A stretch of 64,000 nucleotides of DNA, from the NCBI GenBank assembly GCA_030737835.1, contig CM060854.1:16624699-16688698 (forward strand). The letters run 5' to 3'. This stretch comes from Acorus gramineus. Taxonomy: Eukaryota > Streptophyta > Magnoliopsida > Acorales > Acoraceae. Shown here piece by piece: positions 1 to 10,600 of this stretch (positions are counted from its first letter, which is position 1; each line of letters begins with the position of its first letter). A program made the position numbers and the translations under genes. The notes beneath the pieces were generated by a model. It was not told where the DNA came from, made no database searches, and was given only the letters and a program-made list of their open reading frames with translations.

Positions 1-129
1 AGGCGTGCCCCTGCTCCTCAGCCGCAGTTCGTTCAGGGCAGAGTTACAGCTCTTTCGGCCGAGGAGGCGCAATCTTCGGGCATCATGGTTCGAGGTAATA
101 TTTTGTTTTCCCAGCTCCCTATGAATATA

Positions 130-917
130 TGTGTGTTGTTTGCGGTTAAGCATGTGTGTGATGTCCCGTTGAGCGGGTAAGGAGTGTGGTTGTTCGAGTT
201 AAAGAGGCCGGGTTGTAGCCGTCCTGGCAGGAGGCTCTCATTCGTAGGTACCGCCGATGCAGTCGGAGGGGTACTGATCGTGGGAGTATGCCAGGTAGGG
301 GCTAACCCGGAAATGGATTAATGGATGATGTCGCGAGCGTGGAATCGTTCTCCCCTTCGTCGGACCAGGGTAGGGACTCCTCAGCGTTAGAGAGGCCTTC
401 CTGACAGAGGGCTCCCATCAGTAGGCACCTCCTGATTTTGATTTCGGACTGTGCTGAATTGTGGGAGCGGACCAGGCGGCCTACGGTGTGGAGGAGAGGC
501 TACCGGTGGACCAGGGGTGAAGAACAGTCTAAGTCTCTCCCAAAGTCCCAATATGTCTCCTGATGGGAGTGAGGGTGTGGATGAGACAAAGACGCGTCGC
601 CTCGTGACCCAATTGTTGTTCGACCATTCCCACGGATGTTGGGTCCGGTCTTGTGATGGAGGTTGAAGGTTATCGGTGGGTGATTATCTAGATATAGATG
701 ATCCGGTGAGATTGATAACGTTCCTTAAGAATGATGTCTTCTTCTAGTGTTCCTTTTCTGGTTTAAAGGGCCGTGTGAGGTCAGCGTTGAGACCCAAGCT
801 AGGGTACTTCGTGTTCCTTGTTTGGTTGTCGGGGTATCCTATATTGGGACCTCATGCTGCTCTCCCAAGGTTTCTTTTTCCAGTCAAGGGATACCCCGGA
901 AGCATCAGCTGGTGATG
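130..917 (+). repeat. LTR-like filler replacing pol in element A
   Basis: Non-coding segment made of modules otherwise found in the 3' half of the B-type LTRs (compare about 16440-17090) and in the 5' internal part of element B (18140-18330). Landmarks are the 'cgttctccccttcgt(t/c)gga' block, the 'tctaagtctct' block, the GTGAGGGTG block, and the 'ttccttgtttggttgtcgg' block at about 815-840. It sits exactly where protease and RT should follow gag. Confidence 0.75.
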
Positions 918-1255
918 GATCAAGTGCGAGTTTGGATGGAGCTTATGGCCTTTCTGGGCTATGTGATTGTGGTGAAGGTATATCTGTGGACCCGGGTAAG
1001 ACGCTTGCTATGTCGAATTGGCGTAGGCCGTCGAACCCCGCAAGGATTCGGAGCTTCCCGAGTTTGACGGGTTATTGTAGGAAGCTTGACGAGGGACCCT
1101 CGAAGATAGCTGTTCCTCTTAACCGCCTTACTCGGAAGGATGTCCGGTTCGAGTGGTCCCCGTCTTGCGAGGAGAGCTTCCTGGAGTTTTATCGGAGGCT
1201 CACCTCAGCGCCAATTCTTACCTCTCCGTCTTGCAGTGGTGGGTTCGCAGTTGGG
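918..1255 (+). pseudogene. RT/RNase H remnant of element A
   Basis: Translates in shifted frames to residues matching the end of RT and start of RNase H of the complete minus-strand element (30500-30860): a 'MAFLGYV' block, 'ISVDPGKTLAMSN', 'SKIAVPLNRLTRKDV', '[11 protein letters not shown]' and 'RRLTSAPILT'. It stops just before the first RNase H catalytic Asp motif (YTDAS in the better copy), so no active site remains. Frame changes occur near 1010-1080. Not functional. Confidence 0.8.
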
Positions 1256-1261
1256 TAAAGG

Positions 1262-1486
1262 TGTGTCCGCGATCCTGCTCACGTCATCCCGTTCGAGCCG
1301 CTCGTCTCTGAGCCGGACAGTCATTCGTGGAGTAGTCGATTGAGATCATGGACCGCCGCGTGAGGAGGCTCTGCACCAAGACCGTCCAGTTGGTCGAGGT
1401 GCGATGGCAGCACCGTTCCGGTGTCGAGGACACTTGGGAGCTCAAGGATGCCAGGTGTGACGCGTATCCGCATCTTTTCCCCTCCT
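1262..1486 (+). pseudogene. Integrase C-terminus/chromodomain remnant of element A
   Basis: Follows the RNase H remnant directly, skipping all of the integrase core. Codons equivalent to 'DPAHVIPFEPLV' and then a chromodomain-like stretch (..RRLCTKTVQLVEVRWQH..) match 28620-28830 of the minus-strand element. The reading frame shifts around 1330. The stop lies just before the polypurine tract. This marks the family as a chromovirus. Confidence 0.8.
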
Positions 1487-1521
1487 AGATGTTTTTGCAT
1501 ATTTTGAGGATAAAATTTCCT

Positions 1522-1533
1522 AAGGGGGAAGAA
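1522..1533 (+). other. Polypurine tract of element A
   Basis: Purine run AAGGGGGAAGAA directly before the LTR start TGTTATATATG. The same arrangement is found at 38703-38716 and, on the minus strand, at 28563-28578. Confidence 0.85.
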
Positions 1534-1798
1534 TGTTATATATGTGTCACTTTTAACCTGCTGGTAACCGTTGGAGCGTTCTGGCAGTTTTTCATTTTTT
1601 TTCGGTTTTCGATCGGAACCGCTAATTTTTGGACTGTTAGCTATCATCCTGAGTTAGAGGACTCCGATTGAAAATCTAACTGTATATTTGGTGTCCTGGT
1701 GCCATTTTAGGCCTCTCACGAAAATTTCATCGAATTCCGGTAACGTTTCCAAAATTTCACAGTTCCGGGGCGTATCCGGGTATTTTAAGTGATTCGTC

Positions 1799-1807
1799 TA
1801 TATAAAT
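1799..1807 (+). promoter_or_regulatory. TATA box of LTR A
   Basis: TATATAAAT, in the same LTR position as TATATAAAG at 32644 and 38982. A pyrimidine-rich leader follows. Confidence 0.65.
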
Positions 1808-1932
1808 GAAATCTAATTTTTGAGTGGCACTATTCATCATCCCTACCACTTGACTTCTCTCTCTCCCCTCTCTCCTTTTCTTTGATTTGAGCCCCCTAGA
1901 GCCCTCAAAGCTTAAAACCTAAAGCATAGGAA

Positions 1933-1957
1933 GTGTAGATCGGGTCCCGATCTACAC
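1933..1957 (+). repeat. Perfect 12-bp-arm palindrome in LTR leader
   Basis: GTGTAGATCGGG, one T, then CCCGATCTACAC. The same 25 bases occur at 32778-32802 and 39115-39139, always about 125-135 bp downstream of the TATA box, so it should form a hairpin in the LTR transcript. Confidence 0.85.
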
Positions 1958-2339
1958 CCCGGTGCTTTCAAATTCGAATTCCGGCGAGTTTTGCCCTTCC
2001 ATCCCCCCTCTCTTTCTCCTCTGATTTGGACCATTTCGGAGGTGGGAGTAGATCCGGGCGTTGGAAGGCTTTTGGGAGAGGTTTCGGTGCGCGGAGAGCA
2101 ACCAGATTTCCCTTGTTCCCCTCGGTAAGCCCTCTTTCTTCTCCTTTATGCTTAGATGTATGTTAGGAGGGTGGAAATGAGGTTGGGTGGTGGTCGGCGG
2201 CGGTGGGTGGCCGTCGGAGGGCTGCGGGGTGGTGGTCGGAGGCCATTGGTGGCCGGAGGAGTGGTGGTGGAGGTGCTCGGGCATGGGGGTTGCTGTCTCG
2301 GGCAGGCAGCAGCACAGGCAGCATAGGCGCAGCAGCTGC

Positions 2340-2900
2340 CAGGGGCGCGCGCGCGTGTGCGTGGGCGTGCGTGCGGGCATGCGCGCGGGTGGCGCTGGGC
2401 GCTGGGCGCGGGTGCTGGGCGCTGGGCGCTGGCGGGCGCGCAGTCGCGCGTGGGTGCGCGGGTGCGCGCGGAGTGGTCGTGCGGGTGCGCGCGGGTGCTG
2501 GCGCGAGCGGGGGTGCGCGCGGGCGCGCGCGGGAGTGCGCGCGAGCTTGCGCGCGCGCGGGCAAGGCGCCTGGGCACTGTGCCTGGGTGCTGGGCAGGGC
2601 GCCTGGGCATGCGCCTGGGCGCGGTGCTGGGGACCAGTGCGTGCGCGTGCTGGGGCGTGCGTGCAGTGCGCGCGGGGTGTGCTGGGCTGGACGCGCGGTG
2701 CGCGCGGGCGCGCGCGAGCGTGCGCGTGCGTGCGGCAGTGCGTCGGGGCGCGCGGACAGGCGCACGGCAGTGCGCCGGTGGTGTCCGGGTGTGCGGGCTG
2801 GGCTCGGTAGTGCGCCTTGGCGCGCGGGCCAGGACTCGGCTGTGCGCCCGAGGCGGGTGGCCGTGCGTGCGGCTGCCCGGTGGGTTCGAGAGTGAGTCGG
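2340..2900 (+). repeat. CpG-rich alternating GCGTGC/GCGCGC block in LTR A
   Basis: Dense runs of alternating purine/pyrimidine (GCGCGC, GTGCGTGC) with very high CpG. Long open frames occur on both strands only because stop codons are rare in such DNA. The block lies between donor-like GTAAGC and acceptor-like CTTGCAG. Equivalent blocks are at 15165-15540, 18650-18980, 21345-21640, 27170-27660 (minus), 33180-34100, 42930-43420 (minus), 51570-52190 (minus) and 54540-54730. Confidence 0.8.
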
Positions 2901-3821
2901 GATGCTCGGATACGCGTGCGTACGGGCCGTATGTACGTTTGTCCGAGTGTTGAGTATTTTAGAGTATTTTGATGTATTTATGTATTTTACTCACCATATA
3001 AATGTCTGTCTTGCAGATCTTGAGGGGCGGTCGCGCGACGACCCGATTTTCGGTGAGTGGGACGATCCAACCCAGTAGGGAGGCGTTACATGCACTTGAG
3101 CGTGTACCATCCTCCCCTGGGGCACCATAGTAGATATTAACCTGTTTAATATGAAAAGCTATGTAAGCATGATAATCTGTAGTATGCATGCCACCCTAGA
3201 TTGTATGCTAGGGACTTGTACCCTTAGGACCCGTATAAGAACCATGCACCCTGTTATCATGTTTCCATGCTAGGAAAGCCCCGACCGATGCATGTTCCTA
3301 TTTAGTTTAATTTATTTAAATAAAATGCGAGCATGTGATTATTAGCCTGTTTTAGTGAATATCATAGGGGAGGGGCCTCGCGAGGACAGCGGTGAGACCC
3401 GGGCTAGGGTACTCCGTGTTCCTTGTTTGGTTGTCGGGATGTCCTATATCGGGACCTCACGCTGCCCTCCCAATGATTCTTTCCCCGTTAATATTCCAAC
3501 CTTGTTATAACTTTTATGCATGTTCCCCGCATCTTGGTTATGCGCGCTGGAGGAATTCTGAGGAATTCAGGACATTAGAGTTGGTAGGATGTATTGTCTG
3601 CGGATCCGAGTGGATCATATGCGATGGATAGGCTGTTCTGTTCCCTTCGTTGGATCCTTTAGAGACTACCCCGGCGTTGGAAAGGTCGTCCCGTGCAGGG
3701 GCTCCCATCAGTAGGCGCCTCCTGATTTGGTAGAAGGACTGTGCTGAAAGTGGGAGTGGCCAAACGACCTACGGAGTGGGGAGAGACTATCGGTGGACCA
3801 AGGGTGACCAACAGCCTAGTC

Positions 3822-4080
3822 AGTCCCAAGAGCCTAAGTCACCTATTGGAGGGTGAGGGTGAGGGTTTGGTGGGCCGGCGATGTGGCGACCCACTGGATT
3901 GTAAGTCCCAATATCCTTGGTCACCCAGTGAGGGTGAGCGTGAGGGTGTAGCGGGTGGCGGTAGCGACCCGCTGGATTTGTCTATGGATGATTGTCAGTC
4001 CCAATATCCTATGTCACTCCTGTTGAGGGGTGAGGGTGAGGGTGTAGTGGGTTGGCGGTAGCGACCCACTGGATTGCGGA
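3822..4080 (+). repeat. Tandem stem-loop units in LTR A (3 units)
   Basis: Three degenerate units, each with a TCACC...GGGTGAGGGTGAGGG segment followed by a (A/G)GTGGG...CCCACT-type segment. Each unit can form two short hairpins. The count is 2 in the 5' LTR of C (35190-35370) and 4 in its 3' LTR (39978-40325). Confidence 0.75.
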
Positions 4081-4744
4081 GTTGTTGCCATTTTGTGGCT
4101 TGTGTAATGTGTTTGTGGATTAATGATAACTGGTTTTGGTTAATATAAATTGTGATGCATGGGTCGTGCTGTTCACTGAGCGTGTGGCTCACCCCTCGCA
4201 TAATATTTTCTCCAGTGTCATCTGAGTCGGATCTGGAGGAGGAGCTTCCTGAGGGACTTCATCAGTAGCGGAGTAGCGCTACGTCCCGCGAGTATCAGAG
4301 GCTATCAGCATCCCTTGTGCTTGTATGTATTATTTTCCGTGTTTGGGCACGCGTTTGTGTTGTATTTGGACGTCTTTGTATATATATTGGCTCTCACAGG
4401 ACATATGATTATGTATCGAGTCTGTAGTATGTTTTGATTACAGATTCAGTCTTTTAGCTTCCGCATTTGGTGTGTATATCATGTCAGCCATGCTTTTGTC
4501 TGTGTTGTCATTTTAGTTGTTGTGTGAGTATGTTATTGAACTCTTGTTACTGATATCATATATACACCTGCCGCGTCCCGGGGTCGGCCGGCCCTGGGGC
4601 GTGACAGAATATATGAGAATCTTAAATTGGAATATATACCTACCAAATTCAATTTGTTATTGTTTTAATAGAACACAACAATTAAAAAAAAACTTTTATT
4701 TTCACGAAAAGGAGAATGTATGAGTTATGATATCATTTTTAAAA

Positions 4745-5888
4745 GGGAAAAATTCATATAACCCCCTATAAACTGATTGAAATCCATAGCTTTTCATAAA
4801 ATCCATATAACCCCCTTAAAACACCTAATAAATCCAAATAACCCCCTGAAAAAAATTTACGTTTGGTTAACCCTGGTAGAAAATATAGAATACCAAAAAA
4901 ACCTACAATGTGTTAAAAAATATGAAATATCTTCTATAAATGATGATTTTACTCCTCTTGGTTAGGGGTCATCAAAAAGGCCGAGGCCCGAAAGCCCGGC
5001 CCCCCCGGCCAGGGCCCGTTCACTGGCCGGGCCAAGCCTGGCCGGTTTTTCAGTGCGGGCCAGGCTCAGGCCCAACCCACAAGCCCGCCCGAACTGGGCC
5101 CGGCCCGTAGGCCCATGTGGGGCAATCTAATAAATGTGTCAAATGTAATTTTTATTTCAATTGTGGTTGAATTATACAAATTATTGACATTTATGTGGGT
5201 ATAAACCTAGTTAAGTACATATAATTATTTATTTTTTTAAATAATTAATTCATTTAATATTTTTATTGTTCAAAATTCAATACATATAAATATTTTTCCA
5301 ACATTATACTTTAAATTTTGTGTTATTTTAACATTATATACAAATGAATAACTTAAAATTAAAAAATCAAAAGAAATAAGATGTTTAAAATCTGGGCCCG
5401 TAGGCCCGTCCATGGGCCGAAGTTCAGGCCCGGCCTGTCAGGCCCGTTAAAGCCCGGGCCGGTGGGCAAGGCCTAGGCCCTCATTTTTGGCCACGGGCTG
5501 GCCTGGCCCGAGATCGCTAGCCAAGCAGGCGAGCGGGCCTACGCCCAGGGTCGGGCCGGTGCCCTCTTTTAACGGGCCGGCCTGGCCCGGCCCGTTGCCG
5601 ACCCCTACTCTTGGTAGAGTTTAATATATCCAGAGGGTAAAATTGTCATTTTCATATGATTTTTGGCTTTTTTAATCTATTGTAGTGGTTTTTTAATATA
5701 TCGTGTTTTCAGTAAGGGTTAACTAAACGAAATATGTGTAAAATATTTATTATCTATTAACAAAAAAATTATTCAAGGGGTTATTTAGGGGTACTAGATG
5801 TTTTCAGGGGATTATATGGATTTTAAGAAAAGTGAGGGGGTTATAAGGATTTCAGACAGATTTAAAGGGGTTGCATGGATTTTGCCCC
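4745..5888. mobile_element. Non-autonomous TIR element (Mutator-like?), carries a nested MITE
   Basis: Long imperfect terminal inverted repeats: the left end begins GGGAAAAATTCATATAACCC and the right end read backwards begins GGGGCAAAATCCATGCAACC; similarity continues for more than 100 bp through repeated 'ATAACCCCCT' motifs. Flanked by TTTTAAAA at 4737-4744 and 5889-5896. The paralogous site near 48825 lacks it. No transposase ORF. Long TIRs suggest a MULE, although the clear duplication is 8 rather than 9 bp. Confidence 0.75.
4963..5607. mobile_element. hAT-like MITE, 645 bp, nested
   Basis: Starts TAGGGGTC and ends GACCCCTA (terminal inverted repeats), with perfect 8-bp direct repeats CTCTTGGT at 4955-4962 and 5608-5615. 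The ends are extremely rich in GGCCCGG-type sequence and the centre is AT-rich. No coding capacity. Inserted inside the larger TIR element. Confidence 0.85.
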
Positions 5889-6167
5889 TTTTAAAAACTA
5901 CTTAATACATAAAGAGAAGGGAACATGCACCATGCAAAATGAAGGCGCCACGTCACGAGGTCATCCTTCTCATCAATGGAAAATTATAAATTTTATTTAT
6001 AGTAATAAAATTTTCAAAAATTGAATTTCATGAAACATATATCAGAAAATCTTGGGTGTTACTTTAAATTTTATGTTTATTTATTCCGTGAATTCAGAGA
6101 TTTAAATATAAATAAAGGTAAACAAAAAAAGCGCCAGATTTTCTAAGATTCCAAACATTAAAATTTT

Positions 6168-7248
6168 GGATTATTAGTTTTAAGTCCTCGTAAACATGTT
6201 TATTTAGGAATTGATCTTTTTTCTTTTTATATTTCTTCTTAAGTCCCCTTAGATAGCTAAAACTATAAGACAATACAATATCAGATTAGGTGGGTATATG
6301 TACTGTTGAGTAACACTGAAGTTGTCACTAAATACATAACAATACAAATGAAGTTTTGGTTTAGATATTTCATCAAACATTTTTTTATACAAGATTCAAA
6401 TATCAAAATACTTATAAAATCATACATGCATTTTGTATAGGGACTAACAAGAAAAAAAACATTTGAAGTTGGGGACCTAAACTGAAATATCAGGAAGAGA
6501 GGGATTAATAACTAAATAACATAATTTACAGGGACTTAAAAGAAAAATCACATTTTACAAAATAATGGTTTATGGACGAACGTTTAATGGGGGGACTAAA
6601 AACAAAATATGCGGAGGATTGATTACATAAACAGAAGAATAATTACATAAATAAATTTTGAGAATTTTTTCATTATTGAATATTGATTTAAATGATTTTT
6701 TCCTGATTTAAAATTGTGAATATTAAATTAGATATTGGAATGTGTTTAGAATTTTAAATTAAAAATTTAGATGCCATTGAAAAAATTTGTATGCAATCAA
6801 TGAAAAATTTATTGTGCATTACTCAAAACTTTTATTTAGGGTGGGCATTAGCAGTGTTGAATAACATTGAAATTATCATTAAACACTTAATAATGCAAAT
6901 ACAGTTTTGATTTAGATATTTTACCAAACATTTTGTATATAAGATTCAATATCAAAATACTTATAAAATCATACAGACATTTTGTCAAGGGACTAATAAA
7001 AAAAAATATTTGAAGTTGGTGACTTAAAAAGAGATATGAATAATGGGGATTGGTCACTAAATAATATAGTTTACTGGGTCTTAAAAATAAGAACCACATT
7101 TCACAAACTAACGCACATGGACGGACCTTTGGCGGACTGACTAAAATTGAAATAGGCGGTTGAAGTTGAGGACTTAAAAAAATACGAAGAAAGGAGAGAT
7201 CGATCCCTAAATAAGCATGTTTATATAGATTTAAAACTAATAAAACCC
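6168..7248. mobile_element. Non-autonomous TIR element, about 1.08 kb
   Basis: Left end GGATTATTAGTTTTAAG; right end read backwards GGGTTTTATTAGTTTTAAA. The TIRs continue imperfectly (..AAACATG.TTATTTAGG.AT.GATC..). Near-identical 9-bp flanks TAAAATTTT (6159-6167) and TAAAAATTT (7249-7257) suggest a Mutator-type duplication. The interior holds two direct copies of about 340 bp (about 6305-6640 and 6855-7150). The right segmental copy (about 59865) has the uninterrupted site. No transposase ORF. Confidence 0.75.
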
Positions 7249-7646
7249 TAAAAATTTATTACAAAAGCAAATCTATAGGTATATTGTATTTATTACTGCA
7301 TAGGATATAGTAAATAATGTGAATAATATTTAGAAGCAACCACCTCAAACCAAATATTTGAAATATCTTGATAGTATTAAATTTTGATAACTCTTAAAAA
7401 CATGTGTATAGATTAAGAATTCAAAGACATTGAAATTTATAAACTACTATTGTTGTTTTAATGGAAGGTCAATTTTCAACAAATCGTTCAAAAGAATCCA
7501 GTGCATTGGAACCGGGGAAATTAACTCTGGCAATATGCCTAATTTAACTAATAATTAATGGTGACAATGTTATATCCGTATTTTCTAATATATTCATGGG
7601 GAGTTATTTATCAAAAAATTTCTTCTAAAAATGGTTATTTGAGTCC

Positions 7647-7654
7647 TATATAAA
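7647..7654 (+). promoter_or_regulatory. TATA box of F-box gene
   Basis: TATATAAA, 41 bp before the chosen ATG at 7695. The motif and spacing are kept in the duplicate at about 60402. Confidence 0.65.
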
Positions 7655-7694
7655 GGTGGTGGAATCAAGAATTTAAGAAGACAACACAAATATA

Positions 7695-10600
7695 ATGCAA
7701 AGCCTATTTTCATTTGTTAAGAAACTCTTTTATCATCCAATGAAAGAGAGAGAGGAGTCACTCTTTGAGATTTATCTTCATAGTGAAATCCAAGAAGAGA
7801 TATTCTCAAGACTTCCCATAAAGACTTTAGCGAGTTCAAAGGTTGTTTGCAAGTCATGGTATGTCTTCTTAGATGTTTGGCCCTGTATAAGTTCCATTGA
7901 TATATTTGTTTTTCAAAGCTTGTTTTTCTACATTTATTTGCCTGATTGTCATAAGTGTTTTTATGTATTCCTTTTGATTATTGATTATAATATATTCAAA
8001 ATTTGAATAACATGTGTGTTTTTTCATTATAAAGTGAGAAAAAAATATAAAAAAAACACAGGCTTTGAAAATAAAAAATAAAAACAAACATAAAAGAAAA
8101 TTAAAATTAAAAATCATATATAACCCAAAAAATTTTAATCTTATTAAATCAAAGAATAAATAAAATAAAATTCTCATAAAAAATAAAAAAAAATAGAAAA
8201 GTGAAATGGATAAGGTTTTAATAGGAAAATGAATAATTCAAAAATAAACTAAATGTTTCGTATAATAGGGGTTAAAAATCTATTTTGAGATTTAGGGGCC
8301 CTTGACATGTAAACTATCAAAGTAAAAGACCGTTCCACACCCATAACACGACCTTCTCTCTGCATGGGATTGCCAAAAGTAGGAGTGCAACTTTGATTGG
8401 TTAAACTGAATACGAACCGATTCAATCCGATTTTTTTCAGGGTTTGGGTCAATATATTTTTGGTTTGATTTGGTTTGGGTATATATTGAAAATTAATAAT
8501 TCAAAAATAAAATAAAAGTTTAAGCATAAAAGAGGTTAAAAATCTATGTTGAGATTTAGGGGCCCTTGACATGTAAACTATCAAAGTAAAAGACCGTTCC
8601 ACCAACCATAACATGACCTTCTCTCTGCATGGGATTGTCAAAAGTAGGGTGTGCAACTTTGGTTTGCTAAACCTAATCCAAACCTATATTTTTTGGTCTG
8701 GGTTAATATATTTTGGTTTGGTTTGCGTATGGTTTGAAAAATTAATGAACTAATCTACTTTGATTTAATTTGATTTTACTTTACAAAAAACTGAATTAAC
8801 CAAACGATCCGAATTAAATTTAAACACATGATTATTCATAATAAATATTCATTTAGATTATTCATTTTATATTAAAAACTATAATGTTGTAATACATTAA
8901 AAAAAAAATACATTAATTTATATCATCAATCCTATACTTTTGATATTGGTGTAAAGTTGTAAATCAACCCCCAAAAAAGCTCTTAACCAATTCAAATTGC
9001 TAGGAAGAGAAATAAAATTGGGTATGTATCTGATTATTTTTAACAGTTCAGTTCAGTTTGATTTAATTTGGGTTAACCAAACAAAATACGGTTTGCTTCA
9101 GTTTTGGGTTTTCGGTATGGTTTTTCAGTTCGATTTAATTTTCAAGTTATATGTGGTTATAATTTGGCTCAATATGAATTTGAAAAAACTGAACAAAATG
9201 ATCGAATTGCACCCTAGTCAAAAGAAGAAAAAAAAACCATAATATGTTATTTTTTTTTTCTATTTAACCCATTAATATCTAAAGAGCGTCACGTTTCATG
9301 ATTGTCCTAATGAACATGATTAGATGAACATCAATTATAGATAGACTCTTAAATCTTCATTTAATTGTCTTTTTTCATTGGAAAGAGGTGAAAATTCGAA
9401 TGAAGTAATTTGGATGAGAATTATAGGATTGGTTTTCTGTCTTTTTTTTTCTTTTGGGATTGAGATGTATGTTAATGTTTGTGCTTGGTTATCAAAATTA
9501 TACATTTTGTATTCTCAATTTGAAGTTTATTTTGAAATAAATAAGATAGGCTAGCTCAATGATAATTTAATGACATATATAGAAATTATTATAACCCATA
9601 ATAATCAGATTTTTTTTGACAATATTGTATATATACCCCTCAAAAAACCTACATTGCCAAAATACTCAAATTGAATATTACCAATAATACCTAATTTAAA
9701 CGGTGCACCAATATTCTTTTGATGGGTATTTATTAATAATATATTTTAAGATTACAATAATACATCCTAGAAGGTCGTATATGCATAATTTAAACTATTT
9801 TGAGGGATATTGCTTAAAATAATATTTTACTAGGGGTATATTGTTTAAATAGTATTTTAATAGGGGTAAACTTTTATTTCATTCAGTTAAGTTTTTTAAA
9901 GACTCTCATTTAGCGTTTGACCTCTATTGTGATATAATTAATAGAATAAATTGTGATCCGCTGTTATGACATATTATCAATATTTAATTTGTTTTCTTAA
10001 TGTGTAACAAATTTACTCTAAAATCTACTTGCAAAATCATAGTATGATTCAGTTATGCACTTTAATCAGTTAAGATAAGCTATTAAATTGAGTTGTTAAT
10101 TAGTTTGACATTGATATTAAAAGAATAGTATGTAATATTTCAATCTTTAGTTTTTCAGTTTTATATGGACATAAAGTATACATAGAGTGATAGAAGATTA
10201 TTTGATGATTTTTTGTTTGGTTGATATTTTCTATTTTCTTAGTTCATTTTGTATTTTGTTTTTGTCTTAATAAGACTCTCTTCACTCTTACCTAGCTAGA
10301 CTTCTCCTCTACCAAGTTAACATTGATAAAGTACTACCAAATTAACGTTGATAAAGTAATGTAAGTAGGATGTTTTTTGATGGCCGAAAGAGGCGACCTT
10401 TGTACCTGAATTAATTTAGAGAGAATTAAAGTTATCTGCTATCCTTAACATTATTTTCCCTCGAGAATAGTTACCACTCAAGGAGTTTGGTTCATGATGG
10501 ATTCCATTTTTGTTCTTATTATGCCTTCAAAATTTTCGTTCAGACTATTTTCATTTCTTGTTAAGTAATTTAAATTATATGCTTTGCCATGCAATGTGTG

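Larger units (their letters stand above)
1..1533 (+). mobile_element. Non-autonomous chromoviral element A, 3' internal part
   Basis: Internal DNA upstream of LTR A. It is nearly co-linear with 37236-38716 of element C. Order: tail of gag (1 to about 110, ending in residues like MVRG, which in the complete minus-strand element lead into protease), then about 800 bp of LTR-like non-coding modules where protease and most of RT should be, then a short RT/RNase H remnant, an integrase C-terminal/chromodomain remnant, and a polypurine tract. The 5' LTR and most of gag lie outside the window. No ORF can be functional. The same scrambled order occurs in two places, so this looks like an amplified derivative rather than two independent decays. 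Confidence 0.8.
1534..4606 (+). mobile_element. Long chromoviral LTR A (3' LTR, 3073 bp)
   Basis: Begins TGTTATATATGTGTCAC after a polypurine tract and ends GGGGCGTGACA. Contents in order: U3 with a TATA box at 1799; a palindrome near the expected RNA start; an intron-like donor (GGTAAGC near 2123); a CpG-rich alternating purine/pyrimidine block at about 2340-2900; an acceptor-like CTTGCAG at 3011-3017; a pair of conserved TATGCTAGGGAC-like blocks; then repeated stem-loop modules to the end. The right flank starts GAATA (4607-4611), the expected target duplication; the paralogous uninterrupted site is at 48703-48707. The left flank is outside the window. Confidence 0.88.
4607..10100. repeat. 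Segmental duplication, left copy
   Basis: Collinear with 48703 to about 62580. Landmarks: GAATATATGAGAATC at 4607 and 48703; ACGAAAAGGAGAATGTA near 4705 and 48802; AAGGCGCCACGTCACG near 5942 and 59440; the stretch before the TATA box; F-box exon 1 (7695 and 60450); and long intron segments to about 10100. The differences are mostly whole insertions: two TIR elements here, a copia nest in the other copy. Confidence 0.85.

Noticed and set aside
2152..2953. Several overlapping open frames of 150-230 codons on both strands in the CpG block of LTR A
   Set aside because: Open on both strands and in several frames at once, with Arg/Ala/Gly or Pro/Ala-only composition; this is the low stop-codon rate of GCGTGC-type DNA.
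4777..4965. Short ORF within the TIR element
   Set aside because: It lies in the terminal inverted repeat with repeated AACCCCCT words; it has no codon bias or domain.
7869..8177. Minus-strand 102-codon ORF in the F-box intron
   Set aside because: Phe/Leu/Lys-rich translation of AT-rich intron DNA; a similar ORF in the duplicate (60671-61030) is not conserved as a protein.
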